From NCBI RefSeq assembly GCF_004217185.1, contig NZ_SHKL01000001.1:428501-492500 (forward strand): a stretch of 64,000 nt of DNA. The letters run 5' to 3'. Each line of letters begins with the position of its first letter. The first letter of the stretch is position 1. Source of the DNA: Pseudonocardia sediminis. Its GTDB lineage: Bacteria > Actinomycetota > Actinomycetes > Mycobacteriales > Pseudonocardiaceae. A program made the translations under genes and the position numbers. The notes below the pieces were generated by a model. The model had not been told where the DNA came from. It did not search any database and saw nothing but the letters and a program-made list of their open reading frames with translations. Below are positions 1-9,251 of the stretch, one piece after another.

Positions 1-1
1 G

Positions 2-517
<516 letters not shown>

Positions 518-676
518 CACGGTCCGTGTGTGAACGCGGAGTTACTGCCGCGTCGCACCGCCCGTGTGCCGGGGATCCGGTCACACACCGCTGACCTGCT
601 GGGCCGTTCGGTCTAGAAGCACTGCTCTCTTCGGCTTGTACAGAGCGTGCAAACAGCGTGTAAAACGGGCCCTCCG

Positions 677-695
677 AGTTTGATCTGTCCAAACT
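677..695. promoter_or_regulatory. Small inverted repeat upstream of secreted peptide gene
   Basis: AGTTTG and CAAACT form a perfect 6-bp inverted repeat with a 7-nt spacer, about 65 bp upstream of the start of the small secreted protein. The surrounding 600-700 stretch is less GC-rich than average, as promoters here tend to be. It may be an operator. No factor can be named. Confidence 0.3.
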
Positions 696-759
696 GTCCG
701 GGAGATCGTCTTCGCACCCCGCACGCATCCGGTGTGCGGTGATCACTGGAGGTTCTCCC

Positions 760-978
760 ATGGCTCACGCTCCCCAGCCGCGCCGCTCGAAGAAGGCCAT
801 CCTCGGCGGTGCCGCGCTGGCCCTCGTCGCGGCTCCGGCCGTCATGCTCGGTGTCGCCGGCACCGCCTCGGCCGCCGAGCTGACCCCGATCGCCGAGTAC
901 CTCGACCAGACGGTCGCCGACGAGGAGGCCTCGATCGGCGCCGCCCTCGACGCCCTGGGCCTCGAGGCCGCCGAGTAG
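760..978 (+). CDS. Small secreted protein with Sec signal peptide
   Basis: A 72-residue protein of unknown function. The start is ATG 760, with the ribosome binding site TGGAGG at 747-752, seven bases upstream. Residues 1-12 are basic (RRSKK), 13-33 are hydrophobic, and TASA-AEL near residue 40 is a good signal peptidase I site. That leaves a mature peptide of roughly 32 residues, acidic and probably helical (EYLDQTVADEEASIGAALDALGLE). No cysteine or known motif is seen. It stands alone between purD and an aminotransferase with a 240-bp upstream region. The gene is real by codon use and ribosome binding site. The function is open. Confidence 0.7.
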   Translation: MAHAPQPRRSKKAILGGAALALVAAPAVMLGVAGTASAAELTPIAEYLDQTVADEEASIGAALDALGLEAAE

Positions 979-1047
979 GTCGGCTCCGACGACCGGCCGG
1001 GCCCCGGTGACGACGACGCCACCGGGGCCCGCCCGCGTCCGGCCTTC

Positions 1048-1053
1048 TACCCT
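1048..1053 (+). promoter_or_regulatory. -10 box TACCCT of a leaderless transcript
   Basis: TACCCT fits TANNNT and ends six bases before the GTG start of the aminotransferase at 1060. No Shine-Dalgarno sequence is present, so the mRNA probably begins at the start codon. Confidence 0.5.
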
Positions 1054-1059
1054 CGGGCG

Positions 1060-2259
1060 GTGACCGGACGCAGCGCCACCGACCCCGCCCGTCTCGGCGT
1101 CGCCGCCCGCGCCGCCGTCGCCCCGTTCCACGTGATGGACGTGTGGGCCGCGGCGGGCGAGCGGGCGCGGACCCACGGCGACCTGATCAACCTCTCGGCC
1201 GGGCAGCCGTCCACCCCGGCGCCGGAGGCGGTGCGCACGGCCGCGATCGAGGCCCTGCAGGGCGAGGTGCTCGGCTACACCGTCGCCCCCGGCATCCCGG
1301 AGCTGCGCGAGGCGATCGCCGCGCACTACCGGCGCACCTACGACCTCGACGTCGACGCCGGGGACGTGGTCGTCACGACCGGATCGTCCGGCGGGTTCCT
1401 GCTCGCGTTCCTGGCCGCCTTCGACGCCGGGGACCGCGTCGCGATGGCCCGCCCCGGCTACCCCTGCTACCGCAACATCCTGCACGCCCTGGGCTGCGAG
1501 GTCGTCGAGCTGCCGTGCGGGGAGGAGACCCGCTTCCAGCCGACGGTCGCGATGCTGGAGGCGCTCGACGAGCCGGTGAAGGGCCTGATCCTGGCCAGCC
1601 CGGCGAACCCGACCGGCACGGTCCTCGAACCCCTGGAGCTCGCCGCGCTGGCCGCGTACTGCGAGAGCAACGGGATCCAGCTGGTCAGCGACGAGATCTA
1701 CCACGGGATCACGTTCGCCGGCTCGCCGCCGACGTCGTGCGCGTGGGCGACCTCGCGCGAGGCGCTGCTGGTGAACTCGTTCTCCAAGTACTTCTCGATG
1801 ACGGGCTGGCGGCTGGGCTGGCTGGTCTGCCCGCCGCGGCTGCGGCGCACGATCGAGGGCCTCGCCGGGAACTTCACGGTCTGCCCGCCGGCGCCCGCGC
1901 AGTACGCCGCGCTGGGGGCGTTCGCGCCGGAGTCCTACGCCGAGGCCGACTCCCACGTGCTGCGCTACGCCCGCAACCGCGACCTGCTCCTCGACGGACT
2001 GCCCGCACTCGGCCTGGACCGCCTGGCCCCGGCCGACGGCGCGTTCTACGTCTACGCCGACGTCGGCGACAAGCTCCGCGCAGGCGAGGACTCGATGGCC
2101 TTCACCTACCGGATGCTGGCCGAGACCGGCGTCGCCGTCGCCCCGGGCGCGGACTTCGACCCGGTCGACGGCGGGCGGTTCGTGCGGTTCTCCTGCGCCG
2201 GCGCGACCGAGCACGTCGCGGAGGCGCTGGAACGCCTGCGCCCCTGGCTCGGCGCCTAG
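1060..2259 (+). CDS. Pyridoxal phosphate-dependent aminotransferase, class I/II
   Basis: A 399-residue fold-type I aminotransferase of the aspartate aminotransferase superfamily. Visible landmarks are TTGSSGGF (phosphate cradle, about 106-113), ASPANPTGT (about 182-190), SDEIYHG (about 213-219), and the Schiff-base lysine K243 in SFSKYFSMTGWRLGW. The terminal arginine of FVRFSCAG is the probable carboxylate binder. Length and motifs resemble AspC/YbdL-type enzymes. The substrate cannot be read from sequence. The start is GTG 1060 without a ribosome binding site but with a TACCCT box six bases upstream. It is convergent with threonine aldolase, suggesting an amino-acid link only by proximity. 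Confidence 0.85.
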   Translation: MTGRSATDPARLGVAARAAVAPFHVMDVWAAAGERARTHGDLINLSAGQPSTPAPEAVRTAAIEALQGEVLGYTVAPGIPELREAIAAHYRRTYDLDVDAGDVVVTTGSSGGFLLAFLAAFDAGDRVAMARPGYPCYRNILHALGCEVVELPCGEETRFQPTVAMLEALDEPVKGLILASPANPTGTVLEPLELAALAAYCESNGIQLVSDEIYHGITFAGSPPTSCAWATSREALLVNSFSKYFSMTGWRLGWLVCPPRLRRTIEGLAGNFTVCPPAPAQYAALGAFAPESYAEADSHVLRYARNRDLLLDGLPALGLDRLAPADGAFYVYADVGDKLRAGEDSMAFTYRMLAETGVAVAPGADFDPVDGGRFVRFSCAGATEHVAEALERLRPWLGA

Positions 2260-2261
2260 GG

Positions 2262-2287
2262 CGCGGGCCCGGGACCCGACGCCCGCG
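2262..2287. terminator. Hairpin between convergent genes
   Basis: CGCGGGC (2262-2268) pairs with GCCCGCG (2281-2287) in the 46-bp gap between the convergent aminotransferase and threonine aldolase genes. There is no U-tract, as is usual in actinobacteria, so it is only a candidate. Confidence 0.35.
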
Positions 2288-2305
2288 TTCGACGCGACGG
2301 CCGCG

Positions 2306-3448
2306 TCAGATCGACGGGTCCCGGACGGGACGGGCCCGGGCGCCGTCGCCGGTCGGGCCGCCGAACGGCCCGGTGCTGGCCGGGCCGACCTCGCCGATGC
2401 GCTCCAGGGCGGTCTGGATGTGCCGGTCCCCGACGTCGCGGTGGGTCATCAGCCGCAGCTTGCCGCCGATCGCCCCGGCCAGGACGCCGGACTCGGCGAG
2501 GTGCGCGATCGTGCCCGGCAGGTCCGCGACGTCGACGAGCACGATGTTGGTCTGCGGCTCCCGGACCCGCCAGCCGCGGTCGCGCAGGCCCTCGGCCAGC
2601 GTCGACGCCCGGGCGTGGTCCTCGGCGAGGCGGTCCACCGAGTCCAGTGCGTGCAGGCCCGCGGCGGCCAGGATGCCGCCCTGGCGGACCCCGCCGCCGA
2701 GCATCTTGCGCAGCCGCCGGGCGTGCTCGGTGAACTCGGCCGACCCGGCCACCACCGACCCGACGGGCGCGCCGAGGCCCTTGCTCAGGCACACCGACAC
2801 GGTGTCCGCGCCGACCGTGAGCGCCGCGGGCGGGACGCCGAGGGCGACCGAGGCGTTCCACAGCCGCGCGCCGTCGAGGTGCACGGCCAGCCGCGCGGCG
2901 CGGGCCGCGGCGGCGACCGCGGCGTGCTCCTCCGGCGCGACGACGGTGCCGCCGGCGGAGTTGTGTGTGTTCTCCAGGCAGAGCAGCGCGGGCTTCAGCG
3001 AGGCGTAGAAGCCGTCCGAGGCGGCGGCGCGGCGCACGGCCGTCGCCGAGATCTTGCCCGGTCCGGCGTCGTGCGGCAGCGGCCGCGGCATGCCGCCGGC
3101 CAGCCAGGCCGCCGTGCCCAGCTCGAAGTCGAGGACGTGCGCGCCCTGCGGCGCCAGGAACGCCTCACCCCGGCCGAGGTGGTGCATCAGCGCGATCAGG
3201 TTGGCCATCGACCCGGTCGGAGTCCACAGGGCGTCGGCCGCGCCGAGCAGCCCGGCGATCCGTTCCTCGAGCCGGCGCATCGTCGGGTCGCGGTCGAGCA
3301 CGTCGTCGCCGACCTCGGCCGCGGCCATCGCCTTGCGCATGGACGGGGTCGGCACCGTGACGGTGTCCGACCGCAGGTCGACGGGCTCGTCGAACCGAGA
3401 TGATCGCCTGCTCCGGGGGGACGGTCGCACCCGACCAGTGTCCGTCAT
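2306..3448 (-). CDS. ltaE: Low-specificity L-threonine aldolase family protein
   Basis: A 380-residue PLP enzyme of the beta-eliminating lyase/threonine aldolase family. It cleaves L-threonine or allo-threonine to glycine and acetaldehyde. RSDTVTVPTPSM near residue 26 is the typical N-terminal signature. HLDGARLWN (190-198) carries the PLP-contacting aspartate, and K223 in CLSKGLGAPVGS is the Schiff-base lysine. The last 35 residues are Pro/Gly-rich and poorly conserved. The ATG start is at 3448. It is divergent from a TetR gene with a 131-bp shared upstream region. Glycine supply could feed PurD, but that is only inference. Confidence 0.88.
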   Translation of the reverse strand: MTDTGRVRPSPRSRRSSRFDEPVDLRSDTVTVPTPSMRKAMAAAEVGDDVLDRDPTMRRLEERIAGLLGAADALWTPTGSMANLIALMHHLGRGEAFLAPQGAHVLDFELGTAAWLAGGMPRPLPHDAGPGKISATAVRRAAASDGFYASLKPALLCLENTHNSAGGTVVAPEEHAAVAAAARAARLAVHLDGARLWNASVALGVPPAALTVGADTVSVCLSKGLGAPVGSVVAGSAEFTEHARRLRKMLGGGVRQGGILAAAGLHALDSVDRLAEDHARASTLAEGLRDRGWRVREPQTNIVLVDVADLPGTIAHLAESGVLAGAIGGKLRLMTHRDVGDRHIQTALERIGEVGPASTGPFGGPTGDGARARPVRDPSI

Positions 3449-3579
3449 CGGGCCGACGATCTCCGTTCAGGGTCACGAAACGGTCACGACGACGCGCCGA
3501 ACGGCTCGTGAGCGGTGACGGGAGGCGACGGTCGGCGGGCGCCCGGGGCCGTGGGGGCGGGAACCGGAAGAATGGGGCG

Positions 3580-4146
3580 ATGGCCACCGAGAAGGGTGAA
3601 CGCCGGCGCGGCCTGCTCGCCGCGGCGGCCGCCGAGCTGCTCGCCGAGGGCGGGTTCGAGGCGATCCGGCACCGCGCCGTCGCCGAACGCGCGGACGTGC
3701 CGCTGGCCGCCACGACCTACTACTTCGGCACCCTCGACGACCTGGTCATCGCCGGGGCCGAGCACCTGGGCCGCACCGAGCTGGACGAGGCGAGGGCCTC
3801 GCTCGACGCCGCCCGCCCGCACGACGACCCGTCGGAGGTCGTCTTGGACATGCTGCTCGGTGCGCGGTCGCGCACCGACGGGCTCGACGCGGTGCTGCGG
3901 CGCTTCGAGCGTCTGGTCGGCGCGGGCCGCCGTCCCTACCTGGCTCCGCTGATGCGGGACCAGCGCACCGAGCTGGACGCGCTGCTCGCCCAGGCGCTGC
4001 GCCGCGCCGGGCACACCCCGGACGCGAAGGAGCTCCGCCGGATCGTCGCCCTGATCGATGGCGCCGTCGTCTCCGCGCTGATCGAGGCCGACGCCGACCC
4101 GCGCCGGATCGCGCGCGAGGCATTGGTCGACGCCCTCTCGCGCTGA
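3580..4146 (+). CDS. TetR-family transcriptional regulator
   Basis: A 188-residue regulator. Residues 8-55 form the TetR helix-turn-helix: RGLLAAAAAELLAEGGFEAIRHRAVAERADVP, then TTYYFGTLDDLVIAGAE, where YYF replaces the usual YRHF. The C-terminal ligand domain resembles the TetR_C tetracyclin-like group common in actinobacteria. The ATG at 3580 was chosen because the helix-turn-helix begins about eight residues later. An upstream open frame exists but has no conserved content. It is divergent from ltaE and sits 57 bp before purB, so it may control ltaE. The ligand is unknown. Confidence 0.85.
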   Translation: MATEKGERRRGLLAAAAAELLAEGGFEAIRHRAVAERADVPLAATTYYFGTLDDLVIAGAEHLGRTELDEARASLDAARPHDDPSEVVLDMLLGARSRTDGLDAVLRRFERLVGAGRRPYLAPLMRDQRTELDALLAQALRRAGHTPDAKELRRIVALIDGAVVSALIEADADPRRIAREALVDALSR

Positions 4147-4189
4147 GCGGCGACCGGGCACCGGTGTCGGCGGCGCCCGGAGCAGCGCA

Positions 4190-4195
4190 TATCCT
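4190..4195 (+). promoter_or_regulatory. -10 box TATCCT of leaderless purB
   Basis: TATCCT lies eight bases before GTG 4204 of purB, and no ribosome binding site is visible. It is probably the promoter of the purB-purC-hydrolase unit. Confidence 0.5.
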
Positions 4196-4203
4196 CGCTT
4201 CAC

Positions 4204-5622
4204 GTGATCCCCAACGTGCTGGCCGCCCGGTACGCGAGCCCCGAGCTCGTCCGACTGTGGTCGCCGGAGTACAAGATCCAGCTCGAGCGACAGCTGTGGA
4301 TCGCGGTCCTGCGTGCCCAGCGTGACCTCGGCGTGGACGTTCCCGAGCAGGCCATCGCGGACTACGAGCGGGTGCTCGACCAGGTCGACCTCGCGAGCAT
4401 CGCCGAGCGTGAGCGCGTCACCCGGCACGACGTGAAGGCCCGGATCGAGGAGTTCAACGCCCTCGCCGGACACGAGCAGGTCCACAAGGGCATGACCAGC
4501 CGGGACCTGACCGAGAACGTCGAGCAGCTGCAGATCCGGCTGTCGCTGGAGCTCGTCGCCGACCGCACGGTCGCGATCCTGGCCCGCCTCGGCCGTCGCG
4601 CGGGGGAGTACGCCGAGCTGGTGATGGCCGGTCGCAGCCACAACGTGGCCGCGCAGACCACGACGCTGGGCAAGCGTTTCGCGTCCGCTGCCGACGAGCT
4701 GCTCGTCGCGCACGCCCGGCTCGAGGAGCTGCGTGTCCGCTACCCGCTGCGCGGGATCAAGGGCCCGATGGGCACCAGCCAGGACATGCTCGACCTGCTC
4801 GACGGCGACACCACGAAGCTCGACGACCTGGAGCGCCGCGTCTGCGAGCACCTCGGGTTCGCGGAGCGGTTCACCAGCGTCGGGCAGGTCTACCCGCGCT
4901 CGCTCGACCACGACGTCGTCTCCGCGCTGGTGCAGCTCGCGGCCGCGCCGTCGTCGCTGGCCACCACGATCCGCCTGATGGCCGGCGCCGAGCTGGCCAC
5001 CGAGGGCTTCGCGCCCGGGCAGGTCGGCTCGTCGGCGATGCCGCACAAGATGAACGCCCGCTCCGCGGAGCGGATCAACGGCCTGACCGTGATCCTGCGC
5101 GGCCTGTCGGTGATGACCGCCGAGCTGTCCGGCTCGCAGTGGAACGAGGGCGACGTCTCCTGCTCGGTGGTGCGCCGGGTCGCGCTGCCGGACGCGTTCT
5201 TCGCCCTCGACGGCCTGTACGAGACGACGCTGACCGTGCTCGACGAGTTCGGCGCCTACCCGGCCGTGATCGCCCGCGAGCTGGACCGCTACCTGCCGTT
5301 CCTGGCCACGACCGCGGTGCTGATGGCCGCCGTGCGCGCCGGCGTCGGCCGGGAGACCGCGCACGAGGTGATCAAGGAGCACGCCGTCGGCGTCGCGCTG
5401 GCCATGCGGGAGAAGGGCCAGGCCGACAACGACCTGATCCAGCGCCTGTCCACCGACTCGCGCCTCGGTCTGCCCGACGGTGCCCTCGACGGCCTGCTCG
5501 CCGACCCGCTGAAGTTCACCGGCGCGGCGACGGCCCAGGTCGCGGCCGTGCAGGAGCGGATCGCGACGATCACCGCCGAGCGTCCCGAGGCCGCCGCCTA
5601 CACCCCGGGAGGAATCCTGTGA
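4204..5622 (+). CDS. purB: Adenylosuccinate lyase
   Basis: A 472-residue member of the fumarase/aspartase superfamily. It removes fumarate from SAICAR to give AICAR, and from adenylosuccinate to give AMP. The superfamily signature GSSAMPHKMNARSAERI is near residues 275-291, and TSRDLTENVEQ near 99-109 and the SHNVAAQTTT region near 145-154 supply the other active-site segments. The GTG start at 4204 gives the typical N-terminus IPNVLAARYASPELVRLWSPEYK. Its TGA overlaps the GTG of purC (GTGA), so the two are translationally coupled. Confidence 0.96.
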   Translation: MIPNVLAARYASPELVRLWSPEYKIQLERQLWIAVLRAQRDLGVDVPEQAIADYERVLDQVDLASIAERERVTRHDVKARIEEFNALAGHEQVHKGMTSRDLTENVEQLQIRLSLELVADRTVAILARLGRRAGEYAELVMAGRSHNVAAQTTTLGKRFASAADELLVAHARLEELRVRYPLRGIKGPMGTSQDMLDLLDGDTTKLDDLERRVCEHLGFAERFTSVGQVYPRSLDHDVVSALVQLAAAPSSLATTIRLMAGAELATEGFAPGQVGSSAMPHKMNARSAERINGLTVILRGLSVMTAELSGSQWNEGDVSCSVVRRVALPDAFFALDGLYETTLTVLDEFGAYPAVIARELDRYLPFLATTAVLMAAVRAGVGRETAHEVIKEHAVGVALAMREKGQADNDLIQRLSTDSRLGLPDGALDGLLADPLKFTGAATAQVAAVQERIATITAERPEAAAYTPGGIL

Positions 5623-6476
5623 AGCTGCTGCACTCGGGCAAGGTCCGCGAGCTCTACCTCGACGAGTCCTACGACCCGGCGCAGCTGCTGCTCGTCGCGT
5701 CCGACCGGCTCTCGATCTACGACGTCGTTCTGCCGACGCCGGTGCCGGACAAGGGCGCGATCCTGACGGCGCTGTCGCTGTACTGGTTCGAGCGCACCGG
5801 CGACCTGGTGCCCAACCACGTCATCGGCACCGACGACGTCCCGGACGAGTTCGCCGGGCGGGCCGTGCGCTGCCGCCCGCTTCAAATGCTGCCGGTCGAG
5901 TGCATCGCCCGCGGCTACCTCACCGGGCTGGGGCTCAAGGAGTACGAGAAGGACGGCACGGTCTCCGGCATCGCGCTCCCCGACGGCCTCGTCGAGGGCT
6001 CGCAGCTGCCCGAGCCGATCTTCACCCCGACCACGAAGGCCCCGGTCGGCGAGCACGACGAGTTCATGACCTTCGACGAGGTGATCGCACTGGTCGGGCG
6101 CGACACCGCCGAGCGGCTGCGCGACCTCACGCTGGAGGTCTACCGCCGCGGTGCCGAGTCGGCCGCACAGGGCGGGATCCTGGTCGCGGACACGAAGCTG
6201 GAGTTCGGCCGCGACACCGACGGGGAGATCGTCCTCGGTGACGAGGTGCTCACGCCGGACTCGTCGCGCTTCTGGCCGGCGGATCAGTACGAGCCCGGGC
6301 GGGTGCAGTTCTCGTTCGACAAGCAGTACGTCCGCGACTGGTCGTCGAACCTGGACTGGGACCGCACCGCGCCCGGGCCCGAGGTCCCGGACGACGTCAT
6401 CGGGGTCGTGCACGACCGCTACGCCGAGGTCTACCGCCGGATCACCGGACGGCAGTGGGTCTCCCCGACGCCGTGA
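5619..6476 (+). CDS. purC: SAICAR synthetase
   Basis: A 285-residue phosphoribosylaminoimidazole-succinocarboxamide synthase, which makes SAICAR from CAIR, aspartate and ATP, one step before PurB. Signature 1, LPVECIARGYLTG, is at 91-103. Signature 2, GILVADTKLEFG, is at 186-197. SGKVRELY at the N-terminus is the ATP-binding strand-turn. The GTG start at 5619 shares four bases with the purB stop. The C-terminal TGA in turn overlaps the GTG of the following hydrolase, so three genes are coupled. The length is typical of the single-domain bacterial form. Confidence 0.96.
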   Translation: MKLLHSGKVRELYLDESYDPAQLLLVASDRLSIYDVVLPTPVPDKGAILTALSLYWFERTGDLVPNHVIGTDDVPDEFAGRAVRCRPLQMLPVECIARGYLTGLGLKEYEKDGTVSGIALPDGLVEGSQLPEPIFTPTTKAPVGEHDEFMTFDEVIALVGRDTAERLRDLTLEVYRRGAESAAQGGILVADTKLEFGRDTDGEIVLGDEVLTPDSSRFWPADQYEPGRVQFSFDKQYVRDWSSNLDWDRTAPGPEVPDDVIGVVHDRYAEVYRRITGRQWVSPTP

Positions 6477-7300
6477 CCTCGATGGACACGACCGGGCGGC
6501 ACGCGACCGCTCCGGACGGCGCGCGGATCGGGTTCGACGTCGAGGGCGACGGCGAGCCGCTCGTCCTGCTCGCCGGGCAGGCCAACTCCCGCCACTGGTG
6601 GGACCCCGTCCGAGACGACTTCTCGGCCGCGTACACGACGATCGCGATCGACACCCTCGGCACCGGGACCAGCGACACCGGAGAGCACGCCGAGTGGGGC
6701 ACCCGCCGGTTCGCCCGTGACGTCGTCGCCGTCCTCGACGAGCTCGGGATCGCCCGCGCGCACGTCTACGGGACGTCCATGGGCGGCCGCGTCGCGCAGT
6801 GGGTCGCCGCCGACGCCCCGGACCGGGTCGGCGCGCTCGTCCTCGGGTGCACGACCGGCGGCGGCGCCGGCGCGGTCCCGGCCGATCCCGACGTACTCCG
6901 CCCGCTGGCCGGCGACCCGGACGGGGCACGTCGGACGCTGATGGACCTGATGGCCGGCCCGCACTTCCAGTGGTCGCACCCCGCGTCGTTGTCGTCCGTG
7001 CTCGGCGACGACACGATGACCCCGCGCGCCCGCCGTGAGCATCGCCGGGCCAGTGAACGTCACGACGCCTGGGACGTGCTGCCGGACGTCACCGCGCCGA
7101 CACTCGTCCTGCACGGCACCGCCGACGCGTTCGCCCCGCCCGGGAACGGACGGCTCCTGGCCGACCGCATCCCCGGCGCGACCCTGCACCTGTTCGAGGG
7201 CGCCCGGCACGCCTACTTCCTGGAACGCCGCGCCGACGCGAGCGCCGTCGTCCAGGACTTCCTGGCCGCCCACCCGTTGTGCGGTGACCCCCGTCGGTGA
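6473..7300 (+). CDS. Alpha/beta hydrolase
   Basis: A 275-residue alpha/beta-hydrolase. The nucleophile elbow GTSMGG follows DELGIARAHVY. The acid is the aspartate in HGTADAF and the histidine is in GARHAYF, so a complete catalytic triad is visible. LVLLAGQANSRHWWD is the oxyanion region. The GTG at 6473 overlaps the purC stop as GTGA and was chosen over ATG 6482 for that reason. Either is possible. Coupling to purC is positional only; no role in purine synthesis is implied by the family. The substrate is unknown. Confidence 0.8.
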   Translation: MTSMDTTGRHATAPDGARIGFDVEGDGEPLVLLAGQANSRHWWDPVRDDFSAAYTTIAIDTLGTGTSDTGEHAEWGTRRFARDVVAVLDELGIARAHVYGTSMGGRVAQWVAADAPDRVGALVLGCTTGGGAGAVPADPDVLRPLAGDPDGARRTLMDLMAGPHFQWSHPASLSSVLGDDTMTPRARREHRRASERHDAWDVLPDVTAPTLVLHGTADAFAPPGNGRLLADRIPGATLHLFEGARHAYFLERRADASAVVQDFLAAHPLCGDPRR

Positions 7301-7427
7301 TCGACGTTCGTGGTGAGTTCGTGGCCACAGGTGGCCCTGACATGACCTCGGGGATCGATCACTCATTCGCTGGACGGCGTACCGGTCCTGCGGTACGGAC
7401 GGCCGTCGGCGTCGAGCAGGGTGTGGC

Positions 7428-7931
7428 TCACGCCGACGGGGACGACTCCACGTCGGACTTGAGCCGGTCCAGGGTGGTGCGGATGTTGCGACGCTGGAAG
7501 TCGGCGAACGTGGAACCGCGGGTCAGGACGCGGTCCGCGAGGTTGGCGACAACGTCCGGCCACGGACGGTCGTCGGTCCAGGTCTCGGTGACCTTCGTGC
7601 CCCCGGCGACCGGCTCGAACCGGTACTCCCAGCTGGCGTTCGCCACCCGCAGCGAGGGCGACCGCACGCCCCAGCCCTGCACCTGGAACGCGAACCGCAC
7701 GCCGGGCTCGGCCGCGGTGACGACGCTCTCGGTGACCCAGCTGACCGCGCCCCGCTTGTTCGTCCCGACGAACCGGTCGCCGACCTCGGCCGGCCCCGGA
7801 CGACGGGTCGTCGCGCCGGTGTTCTCCGGGCTCCAGCGCGACATGTGCACCGGGTCGGAGATCAGCGTGTAGAGCAGCTCGGGGGCGGCGTCGATGACGA
7901 CGTCGTCGGAGATCGTGCGGGGTCGTGCCAC
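7428..7931 (-). CDS. SRPBCC-family (START-like) protein
   Basis: A 167-residue protein of the polyketide cyclase/dehydrase SRPBCC superfamily, a helix-grip fold for hydrophobic ligands. ISDDVVIDAAPELLYTLISDP is the typical first strand-helix, followed by MSRWSPEN and, near the end, a long C-terminal helix (VLTRGSTFADFQRRNIRTTLDRLK). The GTG start at 7931 has a GGAGG six bases upstream. No catalytic residues can be assigned. It is divergent from a deacetylase-like gene across a 177-bp region with a 16-bp palindrome. The ligand is unknown. Confidence 0.8.
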   Translation of the reverse strand: MARPRTISDDVVIDAAPELLYTLISDPVHMSRWSPENTGATTRRPGPAEVGDRFVGTNKRGAVSWVTESVVTAAEPGVRFAFQVQGWGVRSPSLRVANASWEYRFEPVAGGTKVTETWTDDRPWPDVVANLADRVLTRGSTFADFQRRNIRTTLDRLKSDVESSPSA

Positions 7932-7988
7932 GGGATACCTCCAGGGCGGGACGTCTTCGACGGGTGATCGGCGGTCGGGTCCCGATCG

Positions 7989-8004
7989 GGGCCACCGGTG
8001 GCCC
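7989..8004. promoter_or_regulatory. Perfect 16-bp palindrome between divergent genes
   Basis: GGGCCACCGGTGGCCC reads identically on both strands. It sits in the divergent region between the SRPBCC gene and the deacetylase-like gene, and could be a dimeric regulator site. GC-rich palindromes also occur by chance here. Confidence 0.3.
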
Positions 8005-8108
8005 GCAACGGTACCGATCCACCGATCATCGGGAGTGCTCGTCCACCGGCTGCGCGGTGCTCATCACCCGGATCTCGGGCGTTCATGTCGGTATGGCCCC
8101 ATGGGGAC

Positions 8109-8963
8109 ATGCAGGTACTCATCGGTGAACCGGAGGAGTCCGCCCCGGAGGCTCCGGCCGCGCTCCGGCACACGGCCGAGCCCGGCACGTCGACGCTGCT
8201 GGTGTCGCTGTCCGGGCTGACCGACGCCGACGACGCGTCCCGCGCCCGGGCCGTCGCGTTCGCCGGGGAGCTGGACCGGCGCCTGGTCCCGCTCACCCAC
8301 CTCGTGCAGCCCCGCGGGCCGGAGGGGCCCCTGCGACGCGGCGACGCGCTGGTGCGCTGGGTCGCCGGCCGGGTCCGGGCCGGCGACGACGTCCTCCTGC
8401 ACGGCTACGACCACACCGCCGACCCGGTCGGCTCCTGGCAGAACGGCGCCGTGCCGCGGATCGGTCGCCGCACCGAGTTCGGGGCCCTGCCCCGGCACGA
8501 GGCGACGCTGCGGCTCACCGCGGCCCGCCGGGTGATGACCTCGGTCGGTCTGCGCACCGACGGTTTCGCCCCGCCCGGCTGGGTGGCCTCGAACGGCACC
8601 GTGGACGCCCTGCGCGAGCACGGCTTCCTGCTGTGCGCCGACGACACCGCGCTGCGCTCCACCGACCCGTCGCAGCCGTCGATCAGGGCCCGTGTCCTGA
8701 CGTTCCGGCGCGCCGACCAGTGGCCGCGCTCCGAGGAGCGGGAGCGCCCGGCCGGCGAACACCGCCGTGCCCGTGCGCTGGAGCAGGCCGCGGCCCGGAC
8801 CGCGAGCCGGGGCGGCGTCGTCCGGATCGCCCTGCGTGCCAAGGACCTGCGCAAGCCGCACCGGGTGCAGGCCGCGCTGACCGCGATCGACGCCGCGCTG
8901 TCGGCGGGAGCGGTCCCGGCCGTGCATCGCGGTCTCCTGGCCGCCGCCGAGCCGGCCGCCTGA
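8109..8963 (+). CDS. DUF2334-type polysaccharide deacetylase-like protein
   Basis: About 284 residues. TLLVSLSGLTD near residue 28 gives the first strand. DDVLLHGYDHTADPVG has the HGYDH motif typical of the DUF2334 deacetylase-like group (NodB barrel), where the two histidines bind metal. A later segment, TDGFAPPGWVAS, matches the F.PP.W motif of these proteins. It is likely a metal-dependent barrel hydrolase acting on a glycan, but activity is inferred from the fold only. The start is uncertain. ATG 8109 is preceded by GGGGAC, and ATG 8085 is in frame upstream. No signal peptide is visible. Confidence 0.7.
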   Translation: MQVLIGEPEESAPEAPAALRHTAEPGTSTLLVSLSGLTDADDASRARAVAFAGELDRRLVPLTHLVQPRGPEGPLRRGDALVRWVAGRVRAGDDVLLHGYDHTADPVGSWQNGAVPRIGRRTEFGALPRHEATLRLTAARRVMTSVGLRTDGFAPPGWVASNGTVDALREHGFLLCADDTALRSTDPSQPSIRARVLTFRRADQWPRSEERERPAGEHRRARALEQAAARTASRGGVVRIALRAKDLRKPHRVQAALTAIDAALSAGAVPAVHRGLLAAAEPAA

Positions 8964-9004
8964 GGGTCGCGGCCGTCACGTCGAGATCGCGTGCACCCGA
9001 CCCG

Positions 9005-9010
9005 TAGGCT
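9005..9010 (+). promoter_or_regulatory. -10 box TAGGCT of leaderless purS
   Basis: TAGGCT is followed by seven bases and the GTG start of purS at 9018. No ribosome binding site is present. Confidence 0.5.
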
Positions 9011-9017
9011 GAGCGCC

Positions 9018-9251
9018 GTGGCCAGAGTGGTGGTGGACGTGATGCCCAAGCCCGAGATCCTCGACGTGCAGGGTCAGGCCGTGAGCCGTGCGCTGGGCCG
9101 GATCGGCGTGTCCGGTGTCAGCGACGTCCGGCAGGGCAAGCACTTCGAGCTCGAGGTGTCCGACGGCGTGGACGACGAGACGTTGCACCGTCTCGCCGGC
9201 TCGCTGCTGGCGAACCCGGTGATCGAGGACTGGACGGTGACCCGGCTGTGA
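9018..9251 (+). CDS. purS: Phosphoribosylformylglycinamidine synthase, PurS subunit
   Basis: A 77-residue PurS, the small bridging subunit of the three-part FGAM synthase PurS-PurQ-PurL found in Gram-positive bacteria. [19 protein letters not shown] followed by RALGRIGV and [12 protein letters not shown] is the full family pattern. The GTG 9018 start is set by a TAGGCT box seven bases upstream. The stop overlaps the purQ GTG (GTGA). The matching large subunit purL is 1.4 kb downstream, separated by a divergent SnoaL-like gene. Confidence 0.93.
   Translation: MARVVVDVMPKPEILDVQGQAVSRALGRIGVSGVSDVRQGKHFELEVSDGVDDETLHRLAGSLLANPVIEDWTVTRL

Noticed and set aside
3465..3500. Direct repeat GTCACG-AAACG-GTCACG between ltaE and TetR genes
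   Set aside because: Two six-base units are too short to separate from chance in this composition.
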